The notes beneath the pieces are model-generated. The model was given only the letters and a program-made list of their open reading frames with translations. It did no database searches and had not been told where the DNA came from. Shown in pieces: positions 34,054 to 46,789 of a DNA stretch of 64,000 nucleotides (position 1 is the stretch's first letter; each line of letters begins with the position of its first letter). A program made the translations under genes and the position numbers. The stretch is taken from NCBI GenBank assembly GCA_019454045.1, contig SKCR01007813.1, positions 186,001 through 250,000 on the forward strand, in the 5' to 3' direction. The stretch comes from Zanthoxylum bungeanum (lineage: Eukaryota > Streptophyta > Magnoliopsida > Sapindales > Rutaceae).

Positions 34054-35480
34054 TCATGCCACCTAAAGGCAGAATCGGAGTCAGGGGTAGCCCCAAGCGT
34101 GGTAGAGCACCTCAGGGCATAGATCCAGACCATGGATCAGTGGCACCTTCCCCTGAGCTAGATATGGGGTAGATAGTGGAATTTGTGCATGAGGGTGGTA
34201 TAGAAGATGATATGGGAAGACCAGTGGGTCAGGCTGATGATATAGTAACAGCGGGTTTACAGTAGATTCAACGATTAGTAGAAGTTTTGGTTCAGTTGAT
34301 TGCCAGAAAATAGCAGCCTCCAGGCCTAGAGTTGAGAGCTGCATATCCCATAGCTCCAGTTTCACCCCCACCCGTAGGACCTTCAGTGGCTCACCAGACA
34401 ATAGTTCCTCCAATTAGACTGGATCCTACCGCCTTCCAAGCAGGACCTTCTACTGTACCTCATGAACTACCTTCAGTAACAGTTCAAGTACTGCAGCAAC
34501 AGGAGTTTCCAGTCTCTTTGGATGACTTTTAGAAGTTACATCCACCTACATTCTCATGAGTAAAGTCCTCCCCTTACCCATGTAGATTTAATGAGGAGTC
34601 GAACCGTATATGTACCACTTTAGGATGTTCATCGGAGAGAGCGGTGGAGTTATTCGGTTTTCAGTTGAGAGATATAGCCAACACTTGGTTCATGCTTTTA
34701 GAGACAGTCAACATCATTGTACTCCCCCAATGACGTGGGCTGAGTTTAGTGTAGTATTTTTATCCTGATGCATACCACACAGTATTAGGGATGCCAGAGC
34801 TCGAGATTTTGAGCAGTTAGTCTAGAGGGATCAAATGATGATTTCTCAATATGATATACAATTTACTCGACTATCCCGATACGCCCTCATATTTGGTTAG
34901 TACTGAAGAGATGAAAGTGAAGAGATTCATCAATGGGCTTCAAGATTTTATACTTCGGTCCATCCACTTCACAAAGACCACCATCTATATCAAGGTCTTA
35001 GATGCTGCTCTCCGATTCGAGGCGAGAGTTAGGGAGAGGCAGGTAGAGAGAGAGTATCAGAAGAGGCCAAGATCAGAGGAGAGGGTTAGGCCGCAGCAAG
35101 GTGGCCCAAGTAGACAGCAGCAGATATCAGCCTCTCCCGCTACACGCCGAGATATGGGTCTGACTCAGGGAGGTTCAGATCGCACACCTGCCCAGAGTGT
35201 TACATCTCGTGCGGGTTCTTCTCCATTAGTAGCCCAGCTGGGGTAGGGTTTCCCAATTTATACGACCTGTGGATGATCTCATCTTGGAGTTTGTCGATTT
35301 CAGGGTAGATGTACCGATATGGGCAGATGTGTCACTTGAAGAGGGATTATCCAGTACCGGTAGATCAGTTGCCATCTTCCAGTGTTAATCCATCGGCACC
35401 CCAATCACAGCCTAGTAGGAGTATAGGGGAAACGGAGCAGAGTGGGCAGGAGTCAAACAACATGAGGAAGAGGATAAACA
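34054..35480 (+). pseudogene. Tekay-like gag
   Basis: An ATG at 34054 opens MPPKGRIGVRG, a usual start for this lineage. Proline-rich text follows, then the capsid-like region at about 34530-34960 (CTTLGCSSERAVELFGFQL with W further on), the VKRFINGLQDFI helix at 34915-34950 and an arginine-rich tail with REYQKRPRSEERVRPQQGG. At about 35255-35350 there are two zinc-knuckle-like groups: TTCG-SHLGVC, and YRYGQMCHLKRDYP where the expected cysteines are partly replaced. At least five in-frame stops and shifts around 34530-34850 make it non-functional. Confidence 0.8.
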
Positions 35481-35525
35481 TTAGGTGACCAATGACGGGC
35501 TTTTATCAGTAGACCTAATGGCAGA

Positions 35526-37410
35526 ATGTATACTCTCACACCTCAGGATGCTCAGGCATCTAATGCAGTTGTCACAAGTACATTATCAATTGGTTCAGTG
35601 CATGCTAGAGTATTATTTGATTCAGGCGCTACTCATTACTTCATATCACTGTATGTTGTGACTCGCTTGGGTAGAGGTACAAAGCCATTCGAGTCACCCA
35701 TCATCATAGCTACACCTGTAGGAGATCCTGTAGAGGTTACACAGGGAGTGAAGACTTGTCCAGTTGATGTTGATGTACACATGTATCACATTGATTTAGA
35801 GTGTTGAGAATTTTGAGTTTCGATATCATATTGGGGATGGGTTGGTTAGCTACGCATCACGCAGTGTTAGATTGCTGGGAGAAGATTGTTTCGTTGCATA
35901 TTCCTGACCAATCAATTAAATTTTATCAAGAGGATAAAAGTATAGTACCTCATAACTTGATATCGGCGATGCAAGCACTTAAGCTCCTGTGAAGGAAAAA
36001 TGTGGGCTATTTAGCCTATGTGACAGATAGTAATATGGAAGCAAATGGCATTGAGCATATTCTGGAGGTAAGAGATTATCCTGATGTTTTTCCAGATGAG
36101 TTGCCAGGCTTACCACTAGATAGAGAGATTGAATTCTGTATAGACGTAGTACCTGGCACACAACCTATATCGATTCCTCCATATAGGTTGGCTCCTACAG
36201 AACTCAAGGAATTGAAGGCACAATTGCAAGACTTACTGGATAAGGGTTTCATTCACCCCAATATTTCTCTATAGGGTGCTTTGGTATTATTCGTAAATAA
36301 GAAAGATGGAACACTTCGGATGTGTATAAATTACCGACAACTGAATAAGGTGACGATCAAGAATAAGTATATGTTACTAAGGAATGATGACTTATTTGAC
36401 TAGTTTCAGGGGGCGCAATGCTTCTAAAAGATTGATCTTCTGTCAGGATATCATCAGTTGAAGATTAGGGAGAGTGATGTGCCGAAGATAGCCTTTCGGA
36501 CTAGATATGGGCATTACGAGTTTTTTATAATGTCGTTTGGCCTGACTAATGCCCCAGCGGTTCTTATGGATCTGATGAATAGGGTATTCAGACCCTTTCT
36601 AGATCTATTTATGATAGTTTTCGTTGATGATATTATGGTGTATTCACGCTCTGAGTAAGTGCACACTGAGCACTTGCACTAGGTACTACAGACACTGAGG
36701 GAACATAAGTTATATGCCAAGTTCTCAAAGTGTGAGTTTTGGTTTACTATTGTGGTATTCCTGGGGCATGTGGTATCAAAGGAAGAGATTGGAGTAGATT
36801 CCCAGAAGATCAAGGCAATTTAAAATTGGCATCGACCTACCAGTGTGACAGAAATTCGTAGCTTCCTGGGGTTATCAGGATACTATTAGAGATTTGTGGA
36901 AAACTTCTCCAAAATAGCTTCTCCGTTAACACGATTGACTTTGAAGAATGTAAATTTTGAGTGGTCAGAGGCCTGTTAGAAGTGTTTTTAGGAACTTAAA
37001 CAGCGATTGACTGCCGCTCCTGTTTTAGCCCTGGCGACGAGATCATGAGGGCTTATAGTGTATTGTGATGCTTCTAGAGTGGGACTGGGGTATATGTTGA
37101 TGCAGCGAGGGAAAGTTATAGCCTATGCCTCTAGACAGTTAAAGCCATATGAACAGAATTACCCCCCTTATGACATAGAGATGGCGCAATAATTTTTGCC
37201 TTTAAGATATGGCGGTATTACCCGTACAGTAAAAAGTTTGAGATTTTCACTGACCATATAAGTCTCAAATACATCCAGAGCCAAAAAGATCTTAATTTAA
37301 GGCAGAGACGATGGATTGAGTTGCTAAAAGATTATGATTATTCAATTCAATATCACCATGGCAAGGCTAATGTAGTAGCAGATGCTTTAAGCAGAAAATC
37401 TATGTGAAGT
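35526..37410 (+). pseudogene. Tekay-like pol: protease, reverse transcriptase, RNase H
   Basis: Protease: VLFDSGATHYFIS at about 35612-35650, active Asp and DSGAT motif intact, with a frameshift near 35805 and ILGMGWL downstream. RT: YPDVFPDELPGLP at 36075, [10 protein letters not shown] at about 36330, [10 protein letters not shown] at 36430 (motif A Asp), SFGLTNAPA at 36530, and FVDDIMVYS at 36620-36650, the catalytic pair. [11 protein letters not shown] and EIRSFLGLSGYY lead to RNase H with [10 protein letters not shown] at about 37060, [13 protein letters not shown] and a DALSRKS end at 37380. About ten stops interrupt it. Domain order before integrase confirms gypsy. Confidence 0.88.
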
Positions 37411-37559
37411 TTAGCTCATTTTCCGGTTGAAAGGTGACATCTAGTTAGACAAATGCAGAAGTGTCTTTTGGATGGAGTGGATCTTCAAGTAACTACTCAG
37501 GAAGTATTGCTGGCACAAATACAGGTTCGATCCACCTTGGTAGATGAGATCAGAATTGC

Positions 37560-38970
37560 TTAAGAGGCGGATCCTCATATTCAGCAGATCAGAGATAGAT
37601 TGGAGCAAGGGGCAAATAATGAATATTACATAGACAGTGAGGGTCTACTTAGGAAGCAACATATGATTGTGGTTCCCCTAGTTCAAGAATTGAGATGTTC
37701 ACTATTGGAGAAAGCTCACACTTCATTTTATACCATGCATCCTGGAATTACTAAAATGTATCATGATCTTAAAGATCTCTATTGGTGGGATGGTATGAAA
37801 AATGATGTAACAGAGTTTGTTGCAAGATGCCTCACTTGTCAGCAAGTTAAAGCAGAACATCAGAGGCCAACAGGAAATCTGCAAAGCTTGGATGTGCTTG
37901 AATGGAAATGGGAAAAATTACTATGGATTTCATAGTTGGGCTTCCACGTACCCCAAAAGGGTGTGACTCTAAATGGGTGATTATGGACATGTTGACCAAG
38001 TCTGTGCATTTTCAGCCAGTAAAGACAAATTATGCAGCAGCCCAGTATGCCAGACTGTATTTTGATGAGATAGTGTCATTGTATGGTGTACCTATCTCAA
38101 TAATTTCTGATCGGGGCTCTCAGTTCACATCTAAGTTTTGGTAGTCATTTCAAGAAGCACTGGAATCCCAGCTATATTTTAGTACGGCTTTCCATCCTCA
38201 GACGGATGGTCAGTCAGAACGAACCATACAAACCTTAAAGGACATGTTACGAGCATGTGTAATTGATTTTGAGGGAAGTTTGGACCAACATTTACCGCTT
38301 ATTGAGCTTGCATATAATAACAGTTATCAGACAAGTATTCAGATGGCTCCAGTTGAGGCCATTTATGGAAGGAAGTGCAGATCCCCATTGGGATGGTTTG
38401 AAACTGGGGAAAAAAAGTTCCTAAGACCTAATTCGGTGAAAGAAGTAGTGGAGAAAGTGATGTTGATTAGGGAAATGATAAGGACAGCTCAAAGTCGCCA
38501 GAAAAGTTATGCAGATCGTCGGAGGAAAGACTTGGAGTTTTAGGTAAGAGATTCGGTGTTCCTGAAAGTATCTCATTTCAAAGTGGGTCATGAGAATCGA
38601 TAAGAGGGGTAAGCTCAGCCCTAGGTGTGTCGGGCCATTCCAAATACTTCAGAGAGTTGGAAGAAAAGCTTATGAGTTGGCACTTCCACCCAGCATGGAT
38701 ATAATACATCATGTGTTTCACGTATCTATGTTACATAAGTATTTGCACGATGAGTCTCATATGTTAGAGCCCCAAACAGTTGATGTTAGTCAAGATTTGT
38801 CTTGCCCGTAGTAGCCAATAGCTATAGTGGGTCGAGAGATAAGGAAACTACAATCTTGATGGATTCCCTCAGTCAAGGTAGGTTGACAACACCACAAAAG
38901 ACAAGAGTCCACATGGGAATCAGAAGAAGCTATGAGGGATAAATATTCCCAGCTATTCAAATAATAAGGT
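37560..38970 (+). pseudogene. Tekay-like pol: integrase and chromodomain-like tail
   Basis: The zinc-binding HHCC part is intact at about 37710-37850 (KAHTSFYTMHPG, later CLTCQQVK). In the core, [13 protein letters not shown] (37926) holds the first catalytic Asp, [14 protein letters not shown] (about 38100) the second, and HPQTDGQSERTIQTL (38195) the Glu, so all three are present. A stop at 38142 and a shift at 37900 break it. The GPFQILQRVG region follows at 38632. After a stop at 38809, PIAIVGREIRKLQS to STWESEEAMRDKY (38815-38960) is a short chromodomain-like tail, normally used to direct integration into heterochromatin. Confidence 0.87.
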
Positions 38971-39011
38971 AAGCAATATATCTTTAAGTGTGTTGATTCA
39001 AGGACAAATCA

Positions 39012-39029
39012 TTTTAAGGGGGAGAATCT
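39012..39029 (+). other. Polypurine tract of the Tekay-like element
   Basis: TTTTAAGGGGGAGAATC immediately before the TGTAACG start of the 3' LTR. Confidence 0.8.
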
Positions 39030-41403
39030 GTAACGACTCGAAATTTCATAACTCAACTAGAGTAGTAATTTGGCGACTTAGATAAAAAAATTTCCTCAAG
39101 CGTGAGCGGAAATTCTAGAGACGACTTAGTGGGCCCAACTTTAATTCAAGCCCAACTAATTTTACTACATATGTAGGCCTAAGTGAAAGAATTTAAATAA
39201 GAAAAGCCTAAATAAAGGCCCAACAAAAATAATCCAATATTTGGGCCAAGTCTATAATTTCGCTAGAAAATTCCAAAATTTTCAAGATTTTACTTAGCAT
39301 TTCAAGTGAAAGATAAAATAAGAGAAAAGAAAAACAAATATCCCACATTCACTCCCCCAACCGACTATGGTAGAGAAATAGGAAGTAGGTTCTCATTTTC
39401 TTTGCAAAATTCCAAGATAACCAAGACTAAGCCATCTCAAATCAAGCTTAGGAATAAGAAAATGAGGTTTGGGAGACTCTATTAAGGAAGCGACAAATTG
39501 ATTCAAGGTGAGAAAGACTTAACCTAAACTTTAATTTATTGAATTTTGATAGTTTGATGTTTAATGGGTGTAATTAGCTTAAGTTTGATGATGTATAAAT
39601 AGTTATTGAGTCAAGAAATTAAGTTTTTGTGGAACCTCTGAGTTGTAAGAATCCCTAAGTATGAAACTAAGTTGGGGTCTATCGAATGGATATGAGATAA
39701 TGATAGAGGGTGTAATTGATGATATTTTATGTGTTTGATTTGGTTATAACTTGAGTAGTATTATGAAACTAAGAATGAAGATTGAGTTGAATTTAGGTCT
39801 TAAAAACTGCCTGGTGTTACGACGCGTACAACCGGTGTCACGACGCGTACAAAAGAATTGATATCTGATGTGGTTCTGGAATGTGGGCCTCGCAACCCTG
39901 AAGGACTAGCGTCGTGATGCGGAAAGCAGATGAGACTCACTGCCTCGATTCTACTTAGTGGAGGGTCGCGACGCGCATCGCTTAGCATCGCGACATGTGA
40001 AGGTGTCATGACGGGGAAGAACAAATGTTGTTTATTGCCTCACCTGATTGGGTGAGCATCGCGACGCCCATGTCCAGTGTCATGACGCGTGACCCGATTC
40101 CCAGGATACGTTTTTATCAATTTTAGTTTTATCCTAAGATGTGATAGGGCACTCTAAGGGTTTCGTATAAGTGTGTAAACACACAATAAGCATAGAACAT
40201 CAACCATGTATTGCATATGTTTTTCTATTTATTACAATGGAACTAATTATTTCTTTGACATTAGATCGACGTCAGGGCACTCGGAGACCACCTACGTCAG
40301 AAACCACACCAGACTTGCCGTAGCACTGTGAGTGGAGTACTTATTTCAAGTTTTTATATTTTCAAAATATAGATTTTATTTCCTTGATTTTTAATGAGTT
40401 TTATCAAAAGATTATTAAAACAGTGATTTCAGATGTCATGAGATGTTTGATGATGAAAATGATTTCAAAGTATGATTTTATGATCTCGGAGGCATGGGGG
40501 AAAAATCCACCTCAGGTGAAACTTGTGGAAATGAATGATACAATATGTGCACATGTAGAGCATGACTAAGGGGATAGCGATACCTAATGCCCATAGATCC
40601 TAGATTTTAGGGCTAGGGAGATGAGGATATGTAACGCCTATATACCATATATTCAGGGACATGATAGTGGCATGCATTGGGGGACGGCGATACGTAACTC
40701 CCCAATGGCATGGATTTGGACACATAGTTCCAGATCAGTGGCTTGGGGGACGGCGATATGTAACGCCTAAAGACCGCCAATTTAGTTGTATGGGGGGACA
40801 ACAATACGTAATGCCCCCATACGTCAGAGTTTTACAGATCTTTAGAGATTTTCAGACGAATGATTTATGAAATGATTTTCAAATAAGTTTTGAAAAAAAA
40901 AGACATGATTTTAGATTTATGAATTCAGAAAATCAGTTATTTTTCACGAGCTTCGACACGGTATTTCTAACATTATTTCTATTTTTTTATATATCTCCGC
41001 TCACTGAGTTCTTTTGGACTCACCCCCCCACTCTCCAGTTTTGCAGGACCTTTTAGCTGGTGAGCCACGGCTATCTTTTGGAGACATGGATCGGGGACAA
41101 GAGCAGCACTACAGTCACTGGTTATAGCGGTCCATCATGTCAGCCTTACATTCATATAGAATATATTGCACTTTGATTTCTTTTGATGCATGACATGTAT
41201 ATGATTGTATAGGGTACTCGGTTTATCTATGTTTTCTTGTGGTTCATGTAGTAAAACAGTTTATGAAATGTGTGTGCTTGTTCGGTAGTAATATAAAGAG
41301 TTATTAAGTCAAAGGAATGGGTATTTCTCTAGTTCAATCAGTGGCTCGGTTGGCAGTGGGATCTGTCATCTACCGGTAACCTTCCCGGATTGGGGATGTT
41401 ACA
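39030..41403 (+). repeat. 3' LTR of the Tekay-like element
   Basis: 2374 bp, TGTAACGACTCG to GGGATGTTACA. It includes a GC-rich block with repeated GTCGCGACGC-like words (about 39820-40100) and the hairpin array at 40569-40822. Confidence 0.88.
40569..40822 (+). repeat. Tandem hairpin array in the 3' LTR
   Basis: Same five units as at 33018-33272. Best stems here are CATTGGGG/CCCCAATG (40675, 40700) and GTATGGGGG/CCCCCATAC (40788, 40814) around the loop GACGGCGATACGTAACT or its variants. Unit 5 has G-C where the 5' LTR has A-T, a change on both arms. Confidence 0.7.
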
Positions 41404-43410
41404 GGATTATGCTCCAGTAACACTAATTCATCCTTTTAATTAAGGTTCCATTAGTTTCTACAATTACATATATGATATGTATAAGTTGAAAAATTGAATC
41501 TTCAAAAGTTTGAGATTTGAATCTTTCTTTTGTATAATGGTTATATAATTGAAAGTACTTGTGCTTTAGAGGTACAAGTAAAGTTTATCATTTATTCTAT
41601 TTAATAGAATATTGGATTCTATTTGATAGAATATCTTTTCTAAGATCCCGAGTAATAAAATTATTTTATTACTTGGTGTGTAACATCGGATGTTGATGAT
41701 TGTAGAAAAGACTTGACTTATTAAAGTTAAATGTGAGAGTGATAAACTATAAATGGAACTACATAATTAATAAGATATAAAGACCCACATCTTGCATATA
41801 AGTCCAATAGGATGTCAAAATCATTTGTGAAGTATTTGATACTTAATGGTTCTGTTGTTTTCTTATCGAAGAAAGTTATCCTATAACTTATAGTGGGAGC
41901 GATATTTGATATCGATTCTAGAAGTTAGAATTAAATCATAGATCTAAGATTGTTCATAGCTTACTACGATCAAATTTTGAACTTTATTGAGCTTTCTTTA
42001 TGAATCGTTCATAAAATGTGTAAATGGTTTGCGCAGTAAAAGCAAAGTGAGCTTATTAAAGGTTTGACCTTTATAGTATAAAAGTGAGAAACGTTATACT
42101 CAACAATCTTAAAAATTGTCTCTTGTCGCACTAATTGAACAATTAAAGATTTGTTGGTTAATGTTAATATTAAATTATGTATTTTAGCTAGGAATGCAAA
42201 GTGGCGTTTCTGAATGCTTTCTTCGGATAAGAGATCTATTGTGATTTCTTTGTTTGAAGAGTTCATTTTGGAATGGCCCTGAAGTTTGTATTCTGCTAAG
42301 ATCACAGTTGGTATACTAGATTATAGAGCATACTGTAGACTCAGATGAGTTTCCAGAGTGTTCTCTAATTTTAATATTAGTCTGATTGTCTGATTTTATC
42401 AAAGTATAGAGTATACATATATGATAATAGGGTTAATGGGAGCATACAAATTTCTTTCTAGTGTTATATATAATAATGACATTATCATTATTAATGTAAT
42501 AATAAGATGTTTATGAGGTAAAAGGTTTACCTAAGTCTTTTTTTCTCCGTGAAAGTGGTGGGAGTAATCTATGTTATATTTGATATAAAGTGTTATATAT
42601 GATATAAAACTAAGGGACTTGTGAGATACTCTAATTATTCATGCATTAGATATGATCTAATAAAGGACACAACAAGACTATATATGTGACAATTAGTATA
42701 ACTATTTGACAGTTAGTGTGTCTCTTATTTATAGTATTCATAGGATGATGGCATAATGAATACTATATTATGTATGATTAAATATATCAATTTAATCATA
42801 ATTATTACGAGCTATTTTGATACGTTGTAGACCATAGGTTGGGTCTTGAAACACGTTCTTTGTTATCTTTAATATATTAAGAACGAGTTTCTTTTTCATA
42901 GAGAATATAGTCTGCAACCATTAGGGTAAGATTAGTTTTGAGTCTAATTATGATGTTAGACGGTCTACGTCATAAAGAGTCAGAAAAGATGCAGTACGAG
43001 TATCCCAGGTGATTCTACTATGTGAGTGGAATTAGTTGTAACTTATGAAGTATTGACTTATGAAGTTGCATAGTGACTGTATAAATAAGAAGTTTTGATA
43101 TTAGTGTTGTGCTTGCGGTTGTTTGATAGTAATTTGGAATTGATCCCTAAATACTTAGACAAATCAGTAGATATAGTACAATATTGATATCGCATCTGAG
43201 TCATATTGATGTAGAACATAGTTTCTACAAAATATGTTTTATGCTGGTCAAGGGAAACAATTGGATTTGTTAGACAAATTCAATAGCGGACGTACTTGTT
43301 GTTGCCTACCTCTTGAGTGCTAGGTGAGCTCTTGAGGGCCATGCGTATGTGATACAAATTTAGATGTGTATATGATACCATGGATTGGCACTAGAGCAAG
43401 TGGGAGAAAT
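41404..43410 (+). pseudogene. Copia B pol remnant (RT and RNase H)
   Basis: No long frame survives, but the plus strand keeps recognisable pieces in correct order: KRYTQQ (about 42085), LSLVALIEQLKI matching the copia RT text after YTQ, VAFLNAFF-stop-EIY (about 42200, the motif A region where family members read VKTAFLNG), and at about 43010-43080 DSTM-stop-VELVV, the RNase H active-site block normally DSTMEAELVA. The interior ends with the purine tract GCAAGTGGGAGAAAT at 43396-43410. The minus-strand frame at 42009-42305 is a shadow of this region. Confidence 0.68.
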
Positions 43411-45866
43411 TGTCAAGGTTAGTGCTGAGAGTGCTAATTCAGATCGTATTTATGTCTGATTCATGAATACGAACAATAACGTTTTCCATAATATTACTAA
43501 TATATGGTCAATCCTCTTTTTTTAATATACATGTTCGATCTAATAACGATTAGATTGAAACTAAATCTAATTTAGTGATATATATATATTAGACAAAGAC
43601 CCCAAGATTTACAATGTAGTGCGCAGTTAAAACGTAGTTTGTAATTGACATTGGGAAGTGTCACTATAAGTTGTATATTCTCAAATAAAGTTCATGGTCA
43701 AGATTTACTAACACGGGTCGGTTAGTAAAATCCACTGAGATCAGTACATGTCGTATATTGGGACTTGGTCTGATTGGTTTATCCCAATGATCCATGAGTC
43801 TTGAGAGACTCGTATAGATGTGTATATGTTTATTTGATAAACAATGAAAGAATCATCGAAGATTTCCTAATAGATGATACACCAACGTCAATAGGAATCT
43901 TCTCGAGTCGAGTATCATAGTGGTCATTTGACTTGAGATACCACTATAGATATATGAGACATCATTCACACTTTGATGGTATTCACATCACCGATCTATT
44001 TAGATCAGACCTCCGCTTGTTCGTTGGGTGTTGACTCATGCTCATGATATCTTGTGAGTATCAGATAGAATCCGTCAGTCCTGTGTACAGGGCATAGGTA
44101 TCTTGTACGTATTTATGATCTAGTAAATCCATGGTCGTGGTATATTTCGGAAGCGAGTTTCGAGTGTTATTTAATGATCGTAAATTTGTAAGTTGACTAT
44201 ATTATACCTTAGGGACTTGAAATTTCTAACTATATCCCCGGTATAATATCGATAGCCTGTGATGGAGGGATTATATGTATGCAATGACCTTGACTTGCAT
44301 AGTTTAGCTAGATTATTTGTGGTCATCATAATTTATGAGTGGGTGAATTATGGACACGAAATTAGATCATGTGACAGATAAACCTAAACTTAGAGAGTCC
44401 TACAATATGAAGTGTATTTGTTGAGCACTTGGACAACGCGTTATGAATAATACAGATTATTCATAATATATTATCAGATTAAATAAGTTAATTCGAATCA
44501 TTTAACGATTAAACAAAAAAGATACATGCATAGGGACCTTTTAGTCATTTCCTAATTAATGTGTATTTGTATTTAATATATGATTTTATTAAATACACAT
44601 TAATTAATTGTCAAATAATATATTTGACATATATCATAAATATATGTATTTTGATTATTTAAAGTAAATATGATACATATATTTAGATATTTATATTTAA
44701 GTAATTATTTAATTGTTAAATAATTAAAGTGATTAAAATACAAATATCTTAAGTGATATTTATATTAGAAAATTATTAAAGTGTAAATATTTGACTTATT
44801 CATATTTATGGTTAAAGGTAGTAGTTATCAAATTGGATTTGTTAACTTTGGCTTGATTTTTATTTTGGTTAAATGAAAATTATTCCTTGACAAAAATAGC
44901 CCCCCCATTTTCGGCCAAAGCTAGTATAAAAGGGAAATGTTTTTCCTTTGCTTGGCTAATGTTAACCTAGCCTCCAAATAACATAAAAGTTCCCTAAGCT
45001 TTTTGAGAATAAGGTTTCCAAAAAGAACAAAGTTAATGAAGTTTTGGAAGATAAGGTAATCTTTTATTTTCTTTAACTTAGAAAATTATTCATGTTGTTC
45101 TTACTTGAATTATTTTGTGGTAGAGATTCTTTACACTCTAAAATTTGGGGCTTTTTGATTTGGTTGATGGATTTAGAGACTAGATGCATGTGTGAAGTAA
45201 GATTAAGTAATGTTAATGTTATATTAGTTCAATTTTTTCATATGATAACTTGTTGCCATTCTAGAGTGTTATGACCACTCTTGTAATACCTAGAATTATT
45301 CTTGAGTTCTTCTTATGTGGTCGCTTTGATTGGTATAAATATTAATATGATTAATGTTGAGAAAATTGGAGATCGGATCTAAAAATTCTGAAAATTTTTT
45401 GATGAAAAATATGTTATTTAAATGTATTGGATATGTATTGCGCATTGGAATAATTTTCGGAAAGTATTTCGGAGTGAAAATAACCAAAAACGGTGAAAAA
45501 CAGCATTACCGGGTGAGTTTTGGGCTTATCGGGTAACGATTATCCAAATAATGAATTGTTTACTGTTTGGGTAGACCATGAACTTTCCAAATAATATTTG
45601 GGCTTACCTGGACATCCCCCATGTGTATTGATTGGTCTGTTCTGTCAAAAATGCATTTTATGTTGTTTTACGGAAAAATATATTTGTAAAAGTTTCGCGA
45701 TGTTTTCTAAATTAATTATGTCGTTATTTGATATCGAATAATGTGTTTAGGTGAAATATGAATGAATTATTCATATTGGATATTGAATAATTTATTCGGT
45801 AAGTTTAAAAATTTTAAAGTTACAATTTCGTCCGAACCGCGCCTTCCGCTGCGTCTGACCCCAATG
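43411..45866 (+). repeat. 3' LTR of copia B
   Basis: About 2456 bp, TGTCAAGGTTAGTGC to GACCCCAAT, homologous to the LTRs of copia A (inverse orientation) and to the split LTR at 49808/63280. A TATAAAA box lies at 44934. The end should be CCAACA but reads CCAATG; the following GATTAGCC belongs to the neighbouring gypsy remnant. Confidence 0.85.
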
Positions 45867-46286
45867 GATTAGCCAGCCATCAAGTTTTAAAAAATCATCC
45901 TCGAGACGACGAAATCATCCAAGTTGTAGTCACTTACTCTAGAGTTCTAAGGAATGTATTTGTGTATAGAAGTCTATACCTCTTATTTATGTATTGGATC
46001 ATGCAATGCACACTATCATTTGTATGTAATTAAAGTTTTAGTTTGTATGCTTGAAATTGGGAATGGAGCCTTGAGTATTGATAATGTGATTTGTTTTGTT
46101 TTGAGATAGACCCGAGGTCATTTCTGCTTATTTGATGTTTTCACAGGTTGTTATGACGCTGGACTGTGATCTTGGTTGTCTATTTTTAGGGCTCGTCATG
46201 TCCATTTTATGTTAAATTTGAGTCTCATTGAGATGGGTTATTCTTGTCTCTTGCCGATAATGTCCTGCCTTTGGAGGGGTGTTACA

Positions 46287-46302
46287 GAAGTGGTATCAGA
46301 GC
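46287..46302 (+). other. Primer-binding site of gypsy remnant D
   Basis: GAAGTGGTATCAGAGC after the LTR end TTACA; TGGTATCAGAGC is a perfect tRNA-Met-type site. Confidence 0.85.
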
Positions 46303-46789
46303 AAAAGGTTTAGATGTTAGTGACTGCACCTACATAGTATCCGATAGTTCGAGTAAGTTTTCTGTTATGTATAGAAATTTTAGGTATTATGTTTGTAACT
46401 TTGTTTGGTTTGTTATTATTCTGGTATATGGTATATGATATGATTTGTTGAGATTCTGATTTAATATGTGTAGGATTTCTCCACTGTATATATCTAACGT
46501 AATGTGATATGATTTGTATGTAATACAGATGGAATGGATTCTATGTGAATTGATGTTATTTGATTTAGTGTAATTTGATTCAATGTGAGCTGATGTGATA
46601 TGAACGGGTTTGCTACGGATTGAATGATTCCATATGATTTGATGAAATTTGAATTGATGTGCTTTGATTTGATATGGTCTGATCTAATTATGAACGGATC
46701 AGACTGAAACTTTCTGGATGTATGAGTTCTGATAGGATTCTGATGCATGTATGAGTTTTGAATTGATTCTGATGCATGAGGTTTGACCT

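Larger units (their letters stand above)
32390..41403 (+). mobile_element. Ty3/gypsy Tekay-like retrotransposon
   Basis: Order gag, protease, RT, RNase H, integrase, chromodomain-like end, with 3' LTR 39030-41403 and a 5'-truncated 5' LTR ending at 33853 (TGTTACG). A degenerate tRNA-Met primer site follows the 5' LTR and AAGGGGGAGAATC precedes the 3' LTR, whose start TGTAACGACTCGAAATTTC and end GATGTTACA are typical of the Tekay/Del group. Coding regions contain about 20 stops and some frameshifts. It sits within copia B, so it is younger than that element. Confidence 0.88.
30505..45866 (+). mobile_element. Ty1/copia retrotransposon B (same family as A), decayed, with a nested Tekay-like gypsy
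   Basis: A partial 5' LTR (about 30505-31066) matches the end of the LTR at 43411-45866. The primer site and a leader homologous to copia A follow at 31067. At the other side pol remnants are followed by GCAAGTGGGAGAAAT and an LTR starting TGTCAAGGTTAGTGC. The first ~1.9 kb of the 5' LTR are missing, so no target duplication can be tested. Gag and most of pol upstream of RT are missing or unrecognisable. Older than copia A judging by decay. Confidence 0.82.

Noticed and set aside
34081..34413. 110-codon minus-strand frame
   Set aside because: Shadow of the plus-strand Tekay gag, which has recognisable features in the other orientation.
42009..42305. 98-codon minus-strand frame
   Set aside because: Opposite strand of the decayed copia B reverse transcriptase; plus-strand motifs explain the region.
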